The translations under genes and the position numbers were made by a program. Below, piece by piece: positions 25,848 through 33,288 of a DNA stretch of 64,000 nucleotides. Source of the stretch: UBA1479 sp040216635 (GTDB lineage: Bacteria > Pseudomonadota > Alphaproteobacteria > Rhodospirillales > Casp-alpha2); contig JAVJOU010000021.1 of assembly GCA_040216635.1 (NCBI GenBank), positions 62,001 through 126,000 of the forward strand. Reading direction: 5' to 3'. The notes beneath the pieces were generated by a model. It searched no databases. It was given only the letters and a program-made list of their open reading frames with translations, and was not told the origin of the DNA. Numbering within the stretch: position 1 is the stretch's first letter; every line of letters begins with the position of its first letter.

Positions 25848-26261
25848 TTAAGCCGGTTCCTGCGTGAAGTCCTTGTCGTCGACAGGCTCCAGCCAAGTTG
25901 CACCTTCACCTTGGTCATTGGCTTCGGACAGCGCCAAATGGCACATCATGCTGTCGGGGGCAGCACCATGCCAATGCCGCGCGTTGGGCGGAATGACGAC
26001 CGTGTCGCCGGCGTTGATTTCCTCGACCGCCTGGCCTTCCAGCTGATAACGGCCCGAGCCGGACAACACGTACAGCACCTGGCCCACGGCATGGGTATGC
26101 CAGTTGGTGCGCCCGCCCGGCGTGAAGGTCACGCGCGATACGCGCAGGCGCGACGGCGATTCTTCTGCGAAAACGCTTTCGTGCAGAACCTGGCCGACGA
26201 AGTTGCTGGCCGGTGCGATTTTGGTTTCGCGGTCGCCCGCGCGAATGATTCTGGGTTCCAT
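25848..26261 (-). CDS. Small cupin-domain protein
   Basis: 137 residues, a single beta-barrel cupin. Metal-ligand motif 1 is FTPGGRTNWHTHAVGQVLYV (about 47-66) with H and H, and motif 2 is GDTVVIPPNARHWHGAAPDS. ESVFAEESPSRLRVSRVTFT at the N-side is frequent in CMD-associated cupins and quercetinase-like proteins. GGGAGG lies upstream of the ATG. A TTGTATACAA operator core overlaps its predicted -10 box 43 bp upstream, the same core as in the tcuA promoter, so both may answer to one GntR-type regulator. The substrate is unknown. Confidence 0.87.
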   Translation of the reverse strand: MEPRIIRAGDRETKIAPASNFVGQVLHESVFAEESPSRLRVSRVTFTPGGRTNWHTHAVGQVLYVLSGSGRYQLEGQAVEEINAGDTVVIPPNARHWHGAAPDSMMCHLALSEANDQGEGATWLEPVDDKDFTQEPA

Positions 26262-26303
26262 GGGGTGATCCTCCCGTTTGTTGGATGTTTACTGCTGGGT
26301 GTT

Positions 26304-26332
26304 TTGTATACAATGGCATGGGTGGGAAACAA
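26304..26332 (-). promoter_or_regulatory. Cupin gene promoter with TTGTATACAA operator
   Basis: On the minus strand the palindrome TTGTATACAA (26304-26313) contains the predicted -10 TATACA (26305-26310), with TTGTTT (26327-26332) as a weak -35 at 16 bp. The 10 bp core is identical to the core of the tcuA palindrome. Confidence 0.55.
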
Positions 26333-26357
26333 GGGAAAGACCGTGAAGCCGGTCCGT

Positions 26358-26795
26358 TCACACCCAATTTAGCGTCAGCCCCGCGACCACCAGATAGCGC
26401 ACCGTCTTGGCTACAGCGACGAGCAGGAAGAAGCTCCAAAAGGGTTCACGCAAAACGCCTGCCGCAAGTGTCAGGGGATCCCCGACGAAGGGCGCCCAAC
26501 TCAAAAGCAAGCTCCACCTGCCATAACGATGATACCACCCGGTGGCCCTGTCGAGCTGGCGGGCCGAAACGGGAAACCAGCGGCGGTCATGAAAGCGTTC
26601 CACCCCCCGACCTAAAACCCAGTTCACCACCGCACCCAACGTGTTTCCAAGGCTGGCGACCAAGAGAAGCCCCCAAAGCGGGTATTCGCCGGAGAGGATC
26701 AATCCGGCGAGACCGATTTCCGATTGTGCAGGAAGCACCGTTGCCGCCAGAAATGAAACGAGGAACAGCCCGCCATAGGCACTGCTTTCAATCAC
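26358..26795 (-). CDS. YqaA/DedA-like small membrane protein
   Basis: 145 residues with about four membrane segments, beginning at a GTG. GLFLVSFLAATVLPAQSEIG near the start, LLVASLGNTLGAVVNWVLGR (about 44-63) and the WAPFVGDPLTLAAGVLREPF motif are diagnostic of YqaA within the SNARE-associated/DedA superfamily. DedA proteins are linked to membrane lipid turnover and proton motive force; YqaA itself is uncharacterised. It has no clear operon partner: the cupin gene is downstream on the same strand but has its own promoter. Confidence 0.87.
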   Translation of the reverse strand: MIESSAYGGLFLVSFLAATVLPAQSEIGLAGLILSGEYPLWGLLLVASLGNTLGAVVNWVLGRGVERFHDRRWFPVSARQLDRATGWYHRYGRWSLLLSWAPFVGDPLTLAAGVLREPFWSFFLLVAVAKTVRYLVVAGLTLNWV

Positions 26796-26985
26796 AGGCC
26801 GGACTCAACCGAGTGGCAATCATGGAGCATTCGCCCACTATCCCACAGCCCGCCGTCAACGGAAAGCATAGCCTTGCGCGGCGGGTGACACCATCCATTT
26901 GCATCCCCCCTGCTTTGGCCGCTTGAAGGAAACCCGGGTGGTGCCTATTTTGTGCGGACCCTCACCCCAGAACCAAGGCCCCTTC

Positions 26986-27846
26986 ATGTCCGATGCCTCG
27001 ACCGACACCATGGATCCGCGCCAGACCGGCTTTATCGGCCGTCTGCAGGCCTTCATAGAAGCCGAGGCGACCCGCCGCGTCATCGTCGGCGTCATCATCT
27101 TCAACGCCATCGTGCTCGGTCTGGAGACCTCGCCCACGGCCATGGCCGCCGCCGGGGATATCCTGCGCCTGCTCGATCATATCGCCGTCGCCATCTTCGT
27201 CGCCGAGATCGCGATCAAGCTGGTGGTCTACCGCCTGCGCTTTTTCACCAATCCCTGGAACGTGTTCGATTTCTTGATCGTCGGCATTTCGCTGATGCCG
27301 GTGACGGAAGGCATGACCGTGCTGCGCGCACTCCGCGTGCTACGGGCGCTCCGCCTGGTGTCGGCCGTGCCCAAGATGCGGGTGGTGATCCAGGCCCTGC
27401 TGGAAGCCGTGCCGGGCATGAGTTCCGTCCTCGCCCTGCTGTGCCTGGTGTTCTATATCGCCGCCGTAATGACGACCAAGCTGTTCGGCGGCGATTTCCC
27501 GGCCTGGTTCGGGACCATCGGCAAATCGGCCTATACCCTGTTTCAGATCATGACCCTGGAATCCTGGTCCATGGGCATCGTCCGCCCGGTGATGGAAATC
27601 CACCCCTATGCCTGGGCGTTCTTCGTGCCCTTCATCCTGATCGTCACCTTTGCCGTCCTCAACCTGTTCATCGCCATCATCGTCAATTCCATGCACGACG
27701 CGGCGGCCGTGGACGCGGAAAAGCATCAGGCCGAACAGGATGAAATGATCCGCAAACTCGCCGCGCAGGTCGATCGTATCGAAGCCAAAATCACGGATAT
27801 GGCCGACCGCCAAAGCCAAGACGACGCGGCAGACGGCCGTCAATAA
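26986..27846 (+). CDS. Bacterial voltage-gated sodium channel (NaChBac/BacNav type)
   Basis: 286 residues, the length of a single-domain six-helix channel subunit that assembles as a tetramer. S1-S3 cover about 32-105. S4 carries four arginines at every third position (R114, R117, R120, R123). The pore loop has the selectivity filter TLESWSM (190-196), matching known prokaryotic Nav channels. S6 (about 211-235, FILIVTFAVLNLFIAIIVNS) is followed by a cytoplasmic helix (about 240-275) expected to form the tetramer coiled coil. The start at 26986 is chosen over 26899 because AAGG precedes it and homologous sequence begins there. Its 3' end overlaps the convergent transporter gene by 56 bp. Confidence 0.9.
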   Translation: MSDASTDTMDPRQTGFIGRLQAFIEAEATRRVIVGVIIFNAIVLGLETSPTAMAAAGDILRLLDHIAVAIFVAEIAIKLVVYRLRFFTNPWNVFDFLIVGISLMPVTEGMTVLRALRVLRALRLVSAVPKMRVVIQALLEAVPGMSSVLALLCLVFYIAAVMTTKLFGGDFPAWFGTIGKSAYTLFQIMTLESWSMGIVRPVMEIHPYAWAFFVPFILIVTFAVLNLFIAIIVNSMHDAAAVDAEKHQAEQDEMIRKLAAQVDRIEAKITDMADRQSQDDAADGRQ

Positions 27847-28717
27847 AGACCAGCCCCAAACCAATTACGACGGCCCCCAACAATTCCCACGGCTTCACCG
27901 CCTCACCTAGGAACAGGGCACCCAGAGCCATTGCCGTCACCGGAATAAGCAAGGTCACCAGCATCACGTTACTCGCCCCGGCGCTGACCAGCAGGCGAAA
28001 GAACACGATATAGGCCAAGGCCGTGCCGAACGCGGCCAGGGCAAAAATCGCGCCGATGGTTGTCGGGGCCGGCAGGCCCAGTTCCCACGGCCGATCCCAC
28101 AGGCCGGCGACCACGGCCATGATGAGACTGGAACAGATCAACTGGCACGTCGCGGATTTCAACGGCGCCACGCCGCCCAGATGGCGGCGCCCCCAAAGAC
28201 CGGCAAAGGCATAGCTGACCGTCGCCGCCAAACACAAACCGATCCCGATGCTCTGGCTTGCGTCACCGCCATCGCCGCCCCGCAGGACGGCCACGCCGAC
28301 AACACCCAAGACAACCCCAACGACGCGACATGCGGTTAATCGCTCTACCCCGAAACCCGCCATGACGAGAACGGTAAACAGCGGCGTCATCGCATTGATG
28401 ATCGAAGCCAGACCGACAGTCACCTGCGTCTGCCCGAAGAACAGCAGGCTGAACGGCAGAACGTTGTTCAGCATCCCCATAACGAAAAACGGCCACCAAG
28501 CCGCCCATCCACGCGGCAGCCGATGGCCGTGGGAAACGAACAGCGGCAGCAATATCAGCGCCGCCAGGAAGACGCGGGCGAACACGACCGTCAGCGGCGG
28601 GACGTCCTGCACGGCAGCACCGGCGAAAAAGAACGCACCGCCCCACAAAACGGACAGAAACACCAACTGCCCCCATTCGGGGCCGTTCATGGAACGAAGT
28701 GGCTGGCCTTGCGTCAT
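27791..28717 (-). CDS. EamA/DMT-family transporter
   Basis: 308 residues from the ATG at 28715-28717 (GGGGG upstream), with ten predicted membrane segments in two EamA repeats. The first repeat includes LSVLWGGAFFFAGAAVQDVP and LFFGQTQVTVGLASIINAMT. The second includes SYAFAGLWGRRHLGG and LLIPVTAMALGALFLGEAVK, the typical C-terminal EamA motif. It probably exports an amino acid or other metabolite. It follows the CoA-transferase gene by about 96 bp on the same strand. The 3' end overlaps the convergent sodium channel gene by 56 bp. Confidence 0.88.
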   Translation of the reverse strand: MTQGQPLRSMNGPEWGQLVFLSVLWGGAFFFAGAAVQDVPPLTVVFARVFLAALILLPLFVSHGHRLPRGWAAWWPFFVMGMLNNVLPFSLLFFGQTQVTVGLASIINAMTPLFTVLVMAGFGVERLTACRVVGVVLGVVGVAVLRGGDGGDASQSIGIGLCLAATVSYAFAGLWGRRHLGGVAPLKSATCQLICSSLIMAVVAGLWDRPWELGLPAPTTIGAIFALAAFGTALAYIVFFRLLVSAGASNVMLVTLLIPVTAMALGALFLGEAVKPWELLGAVVIGLGLVFIDGRLPRRLGFGGRPYP

Positions 28718-28813
28718 GTCCCCCCGCGGACCGGTGACCCCCGCATCAATGATGCCCACACCGGCGCGGGTAATCTTCCCGGTTCTTGCGCATGATCTCC
28801 AGCCAGGCGGCGG

Positions 28814-30031
28814 CTAGATAATCCCCCGCGCCTTCAGATCCGCGATGTCCGCTTCGGACAGGCCTAACAGCTTGCCGTAGATATCCCCGTTGGAAGCCCC
28901 CAGCCCCTGGCCGAGCGTTTTGATCCGGCCCGGCGTTTTCGACAGTTTGGGCACCACGCCCGGGATCGTGACGTCTCCGACCTCGGGATCCTGAACCGTG
29001 ACCAGTTGATCGCGGGCACGGAACTGCGGGTCTTCGAAGATATCGGCGATGGAGTTGATCGGCCCGGCCGGAACTTCCGCACCGATGCAGGCTTCCATCA
29101 CCTGCTCACGGGTCATGGACAGGCACCAGTTGGTCACTTCCTCGATCACCGTGTCGCGATGTTTCAGACGTTCGGCCAAATCGCCGTAGGCGTCCCACAA
29201 ATCCGGGCGTTTCATGCCCTGGGTCAGGCGTTCGAACATCTTCGACGTGGTGCAGGCGATGGACAGGAACTTGCCGTCGCCGCAGGGGAAATGGCCGTGG
29301 GGTACGGCGTTCAACGTACCCGTACCCTCGGGCTCGCGCACGGTGCCGACCGCCGCATAGGCCGGGGCCAGTTCATCCAGCACCCGAAACACGCTTTCAT
29401 AAAGGGCCGCGTCGATGACCTGGCCCTCGCCCGTATTATCGCGGTGACGCAGGGCCATCATGATGCCGATGGCGCCGTACATGCCGGTCATGTAATCGCC
29501 CAAAGAGGTCGAGCCCGGCGTGACCGGAATCTCCCCGGGCGTGCCGGACAGGTAGGTCAGCCCGCCGACCGCATGGCCGATGCGGGCAAAGCCGGGCCGG
29601 TCCTTGTAGGGCCCCGTCTGGCCGTAGCCGGTGACCCGCAGGATCACCAGCCCCGGGTTCAGTTCATGCAGAATATCCGGCCCCAGGCCCCAACGTTCCA
29701 GGGTGCCCGGACGGAAGTTCTCGATCAGCACATCGGCGTCGGCGACCAGCTTTTTCAAAAGTTCCTGGCCCTCGGCCTCGCGCAGATTAAGGGTGATCGA
29801 TTTCTTGTTGCGGGCCTCGGTCAGCCAGGCCAGGGTCGAATCCTCGCGCGCCGTCTTGGTGCCGTACTTGCGCCAAGGATCGCCCCCGGGATTGTCGCCT
29901 TTTGCAGGCTGTTCGACCTTGATCACATCGGCGCCGAATTCCCCCAGGATCGATCCCGCATAGGGCCCGGCGATGAAGGTCGCGATGTCGATCACGCGGA
30001 CCCCGTCCAATGCCGTCGGTGTATCTGTCAT
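28814..30031 (-). CDS. CaiB/BaiF (family III) CoA-transferase
   Basis: 405 residues from the ATG at 30029-30031, one base after the stop of the upstream gene. Family III enzymes move CoA between carboxylic acids through an aspartyl-CoA intermediate. TALDGVRVIDIATFIAGPYA then GEFGADVIKVEQPAKGDNPG at the N-terminus are diagnostic. The catalytic Asp is in TSLGDYMTGMYGAIGIM near residue 175. It is in a tight operon with a FAS1-type dehydratase and an acyl-CoA dehydrogenase, suggesting activation, oxidation and hydration of a branched or dicarboxylic acid. The CoA acceptor cannot be named. Confidence 0.92.
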   Translation of the reverse strand: MTDTPTALDGVRVIDIATFIAGPYAGSILGEFGADVIKVEQPAKGDNPGGDPWRKYGTKTAREDSTLAWLTEARNKKSITLNLREAEGQELLKKLVADADVLIENFRPGTLERWGLGPDILHELNPGLVILRVTGYGQTGPYKDRPGFARIGHAVGGLTYLSGTPGEIPVTPGSTSLGDYMTGMYGAIGIMMALRHRDNTGEGQVIDAALYESVFRVLDELAPAYAAVGTVREPEGTGTLNAVPHGHFPCGDGKFLSIACTTSKMFERLTQGMKRPDLWDAYGDLAERLKHRDTVIEEVTNWCLSMTREQVMEACIGAEVPAGPINSIADIFEDPQFRARDQLVTVQDPEVGDVTIPGVVPKLSKTPGRIKTLGQGLGASNGDIYGKLLGLSEADIADLKARGII

Positions 30032-30032
30032 G

Positions 30033-30920
30033 TCATACGGCCTCGAAATCGGCGTCGGCCTGCATGGCGAGCCAGTTGTCTTGATCAAGCGCCCAGAGGT
30101 CGGCCGTATTGTCGCCGGTCGGCTTGCCCTGGAAGGTCATGGCGCGTCCGTCCGTGAAACTGGGCCGGACGGCGCGGTAGGCGAAGCGCGTCATGCGCCG
30201 GCCCTGCTTGGCCATTTCGCGCGCGCCCAAATCCATCAGCAGGGTCGCGATCAGCGGCCCGTGGACGATCAGGTTGGGATAGCCCTCGTCGTTCTGCGTG
30301 AACTCGCGGTCGTAATGGATGCGGTGGGCGTTGAAGATCAGTGCCGAATAACGGAACAGCATGGCCTCGTCCGGCAGCACACTGCGATTCCAAACGACCC
30401 CTTCGGGGGCCGGCTTGGGTGCCGGGGCAGGGGCGTCGGGGGCCGCTTCGTCGCGATAGACGATGTCGTGTTCTTCGACGATCACGTCCTTGCCGCCGGC
30501 CTGGATGCGGTGCTCGACCAGCACGAACACCAGCCGCCCGGACTTGCCTTCCTTGAAGGTCACATCTTTCACGGTCGACAGACGCGTCGCCTTATCGCCG
30601 ATGCGCAGCGTCCCCGGGAACCACACCCGCCCGCCGGCCCACATGCGGCGTGGCAGCGGCACCGGCGGCAGGAACCCGCCCTTCTTGGCATGGCCGTCGA
30701 ACGCCAATTCGGAATGGATGGGTGTTTCCAGGAAATACAGCCAATGGGCCGAAGGCGGCAGCGCGTCGCCGTCCCGGGGTTCCGCCTCGTCGCGGTCGAT
30801 GGTCGCGGAAAGGGCGCGGGCCGGAAAGGCGCCGATGGTATCGGTCAGTTCCTGGGTTTTGCCGATCCAGGATTTCAGATGGTCCATGTCCAGGGGGGCA
30901 TTGGGGTCGATGTCGTCCAT
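30033..30920 (-). CDS. MaoC-like / FAS1-type hot-dog dehydratase (mesaconyl-CoA hydratase-like)
   Basis: 295 residues from the ATG at 30918-30920. It is a double hot-dog protein. The N-terminal part (about 10-170) is the FAS1-type dehydratase half (SAHWLYFLETPIHSELAFDG, GGFLPPVPLPRRMWAGGRVW). The C-terminal part (about 185-290) is the MaoC-like half, with catalytic Asp/His in ALIFNAHRIHYDREFTQNDE and YPNLIVHGPLIATLL. It matches the HTD2/mesaconyl-C4-CoA hydratase group. It lies between acyl-CoA dehydrogenase and CoA-transferase genes and so probably hydrates the enoyl-CoA made by the former. The exact substrate is inferred from context only. Confidence 0.85.
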   Translation of the reverse strand: MDDIDPNAPLDMDHLKSWIGKTQELTDTIGAFPARALSATIDRDEAEPRDGDALPPSAHWLYFLETPIHSELAFDGHAKKGGFLPPVPLPRRMWAGGRVWFPGTLRIGDKATRLSTVKDVTFKEGKSGRLVFVLVEHRIQAGGKDVIVEEHDIVYRDEAAPDAPAPAPKPAPEGVVWNRSVLPDEAMLFRYSALIFNAHRIHYDREFTQNDEGYPNLIVHGPLIATLLMDLGAREMAKQGRRMTRFAYRAVRPSFTDGRAMTFQGKPTGDNTADLWALDQDNWLAMQADADFEAV

Positions 30921-30951
30921 GAGAGATGGTCTTTCGTCGTTGGTCGTAATC

Positions 30952-32112
30952 TTAGAAGGATCGCGGCATGTCCAGGACATGCTCGGCGATGTAGGACAGG
31001 ATCAGGTTGGTCGAAATGGGGGCGACCTGATAAAGGCGCGTTTCGCGGAACTTGCGTTCCACGTCGTATTCTTCGGCAAAGCCGAAACCGCCGTGGGTCT
31101 GCAGGCACATATCGGCGGCATGCCAGGACGCATCGGCTGCCAGCAGCTTGCACATATTGGCCATCTCGCCCGCGTCGCCGCCCCGGTCGAAGGTTTCCGC
31201 GGCCTGGCGGACCATCAAGGCGGCGGCTTCCGTTTCCGCATAGGACCGGGCGATCGGGAACTGAATGCCCTGGTTCTGGCCGATCGGCCGGTCAAACACC
31301 CGGCGATCGACGGCATAGTCGCGGGCCTTTTGGATGAACCAGCGGGCGTCACCGATGCATTCGGAACCGATAAGAATGCGTTCCGCGTTCATGCCGTCCA
31401 GGATGTAGTAGAACCCGCGTCCTTCCTCGCCGATCAGATTGTCGGCGGGCACGCGCAGATCGTCGAAAAAGATTTCCGTGGTCGCATGGTTGACCATGGC
31501 GCGGAGCTTCTTGATCTCCAGCCCCTTGCCCAAGGCTTCGCGCATGTCGATCAGGAAGATGGACATGCCCTGGTGGGGCTTGGCGGCTTCTTCCCGGGGC
31601 GTGGTGCGGGCCAGCAGCAGCATCAGATCGGAATGTTCGGCCCGCGATGTCCAGACCTTCTGGCCGTTGATGACCCATTCGTTGCCGTCGCGCCGGGCCG
31701 TGGTGCGGATGCGGGTCGTGTCCGTGCCGGACGTGGGCTCGGTCACGCCAAAGGCCTGCAGGCGCAATTTGCCCGAGGCGATGTCCGGCAGAAAGCGGGA
31801 TTTCTTGCCCTCGTCGCCGTGGCGCAGAAGTGCGCCCATGATATACATCTGGGCGTGGCAGGCGCCGCCGTTGCAGCCGGATTTGTGGATTTCCTCCATG
31901 ATCGCCGTGGCTTCGGACAGGCCCAGGCCCGAGCCGCCGTATTCTTCCGGGATCAGGCAGGCAAGAAAGCCCGCATCGGTCAGGGCCTGAACGAATTCGG
32001 CCGGATAGGCTTGTTCGCGGTCCTTTTCCCGCCAGTATTCGCCGGGGAAATCCCGGCAGAGCGCAGCAACGGATTCCCGGATTTCCGGGTGCGTAATGGT
32101 ATCGTTGGTCAT
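30952..32112 (-). CDS. Acyl-CoA dehydrogenase family protein
   Basis: 386 residues with all three domains. The FAD/substrate-binding middle region has FGVTEPTSGTDTTRIRTTAR (about 133-152) and WVINGQKVWTSRAEHSD. The C-terminal helices have LAADASWHAADMCLQTHGGF and GFAEEYDVERKFRETRLYQV, typical of the ACAD signature. It oxidises an acyl-CoA to the enoyl-CoA, passing electrons to ETF. It is the first gene of a three-gene operon with the dehydratase (31 bp gap) and CoA-transferase. ISTNLILSYIAEHVLDMPRS at the C-terminus is found in short/branched-chain members. Confidence 0.93.
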   Translation of the reverse strand: MTNDTITHPEIRESVAALCRDFPGEYWREKDREQAYPAEFVQALTDAGFLACLIPEEYGGSGLGLSEATAIMEEIHKSGCNGGACHAQMYIMGALLRHGDEGKKSRFLPDIASGKLRLQAFGVTEPTSGTDTTRIRTTARRDGNEWVINGQKVWTSRAEHSDLMLLLARTTPREEAAKPHQGMSIFLIDMREALGKGLEIKKLRAMVNHATTEIFFDDLRVPADNLIGEEGRGFYYILDGMNAERILIGSECIGDARWFIQKARDYAVDRRVFDRPIGQNQGIQFPIARSYAETEAAALMVRQAAETFDRGGDAGEMANMCKLLAADASWHAADMCLQTHGGFGFAEEYDVERKFRETRLYQVAPISTNLILSYIAEHVLDMPRSF

Positions 32113-32239
32113 GGATGTTCCTAGTATTGTGGTCTTGATACAGACGAAGTTTTAATGGTTTTAGCGCAACCATGCGCCGTTCCGAAAGACCCACTAGGCG
32201 GGTTATGGGATTGAACAAGGGGTAGAGGCAGGCAATTAC

Positions 32240-33193
32240 GTGTCCAAAGACCTGAAAATCGCGGTGGTCATCCCCGCCTTCCGGGCGGCCGCCAAGGTCG
32301 CGACGGTGATCCAGGGCGTGCCCGATTGGATCGGGCGGATTTATGTGATCGACGACGCCTGCCCCGAAAATTCGGGCGACGCCGCCAAGGCCGCCGGGGA
32401 CGGCCGGGTCATGGTCCTGCGCCGTCAACAGAACGGCGGTGTGGGGGCGGCGGTCAAGACCGGATACCGCCAAGCCTTGGCCGACGGCTTCGACATCGTG
32501 GTTAAAATGGATGCCGACGACCAGATGGATCCGGCCTATCTGGATGACCTGTTGAAACCGATCCGTTCGGGACGTGCCGATTATGCCAAGGGCAACCGGT
32601 TCCGCGATCTGAAGGCCTTGCGCCAGATGCCGCGCGTGCGTCTGTTCGGCAACAGCATGCTGACCTTCCTGGTCAAAGCCGCGTCGGGATACTGGGACAT
32701 GATGGACCCGACCAACGGCTATACCGCCATCAACCGCGACGCCCTGGAGCGCCTGGAACTGGACCGGGTGTCGGACGGGTATTTCTTTGAATCGGACATG
32801 CTGATCCGCCTGAACATCATCGGCGCGGTGGCCGAGGACGTGGCCATCCCGGCCCGTTATGGGGACGAACAAAGCTCGCTGCACATTCCGTCGATCATGC
32901 CCGTGTTCATTTACCGGCTGATCCGCGGCATGGGGAAACGCATCCTGTTCAAATATTTCCTTTACGATTTCTCTCTCGGCTCGTTTTACCTTCTGGCGGG
33001 CAGCCTATTGACCGCCTTCGGCCTTGGTTTCGGTGGCTGGAAATGGTGGCAGGCCGCACAAACGGGTGTTACCGCGACCATGGGCACCATTATGATCGCC
33101 ACGCTGGCGATCCTGCTGGGCGTGCAGTTTTTGGTCCAGGCGATCAATTTCGATATACAGACCACGCCAAAGCGCGACCGCGAAGGCGACTAA
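32240..33193 (+). CDS. Family 2 glycosyltransferase (dolichyl-phosphate-mannose synthase-like) with C-terminal membrane helices
   Basis: 317 residues from a GTG (AGGCAGG upstream). The GT-A domain covers about 5-230, with IAVVIPAFRAAAKVATVIQG, NGGVGAAVKTGYRQALADGF and the metal-binding DADDQMDP (about 92-99). Two C-terminal hydrophobic helices (about 245-268 and 280-305) anchor it in the membrane. This resembles polyprenyl-phosphate glycosyltransferases such as GtrB/ArnC-like enzymes. The substrate may be a lipid carrier. A B12-binding radical SAM protein gene follows 95 bp downstream on the same strand, suggesting joint action on a lipid or envelope glycan. Confidence 0.9.
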   Translation: MSKDLKIAVVIPAFRAAAKVATVIQGVPDWIGRIYVIDDACPENSGDAAKAAGDGRVMVLRRQQNGGVGAAVKTGYRQALADGFDIVVKMDADDQMDPAYLDDLLKPIRSGRADYAKGNRFRDLKALRQMPRVRLFGNSMLTFLVKAASGYWDMMDPTNGYTAINRDALERLELDRVSDGYFFESDMLIRLNIIGAVAEDVAIPARYGDEQSSLHIPSIMPVFIYRLIRGMGKRILFKYFLYDFSLGSFYLLAGSLLTAFGLGFGGWKWWQAAQTGVTATMGTIMIATLAILLGVQFLVQAINFDIQTTPKRDREGD

Positions 33194-33288
33194 GCCTTTG
33201 CATCCGACTGTCAATCCACCCTAAAAGGTGCGAGACTCCATTGTCGTTTCGATCCTGGCGGCAAATGGTAGCGATCATCGGGACAGAT

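Noticed and set aside
30463..32124. A 553-codon plus-strand open frame opposite the acyl-CoA dehydrogenase and dehydratase genes
   Set aside because: Same type of shadow; the minus strand carries full ACAD signatures.
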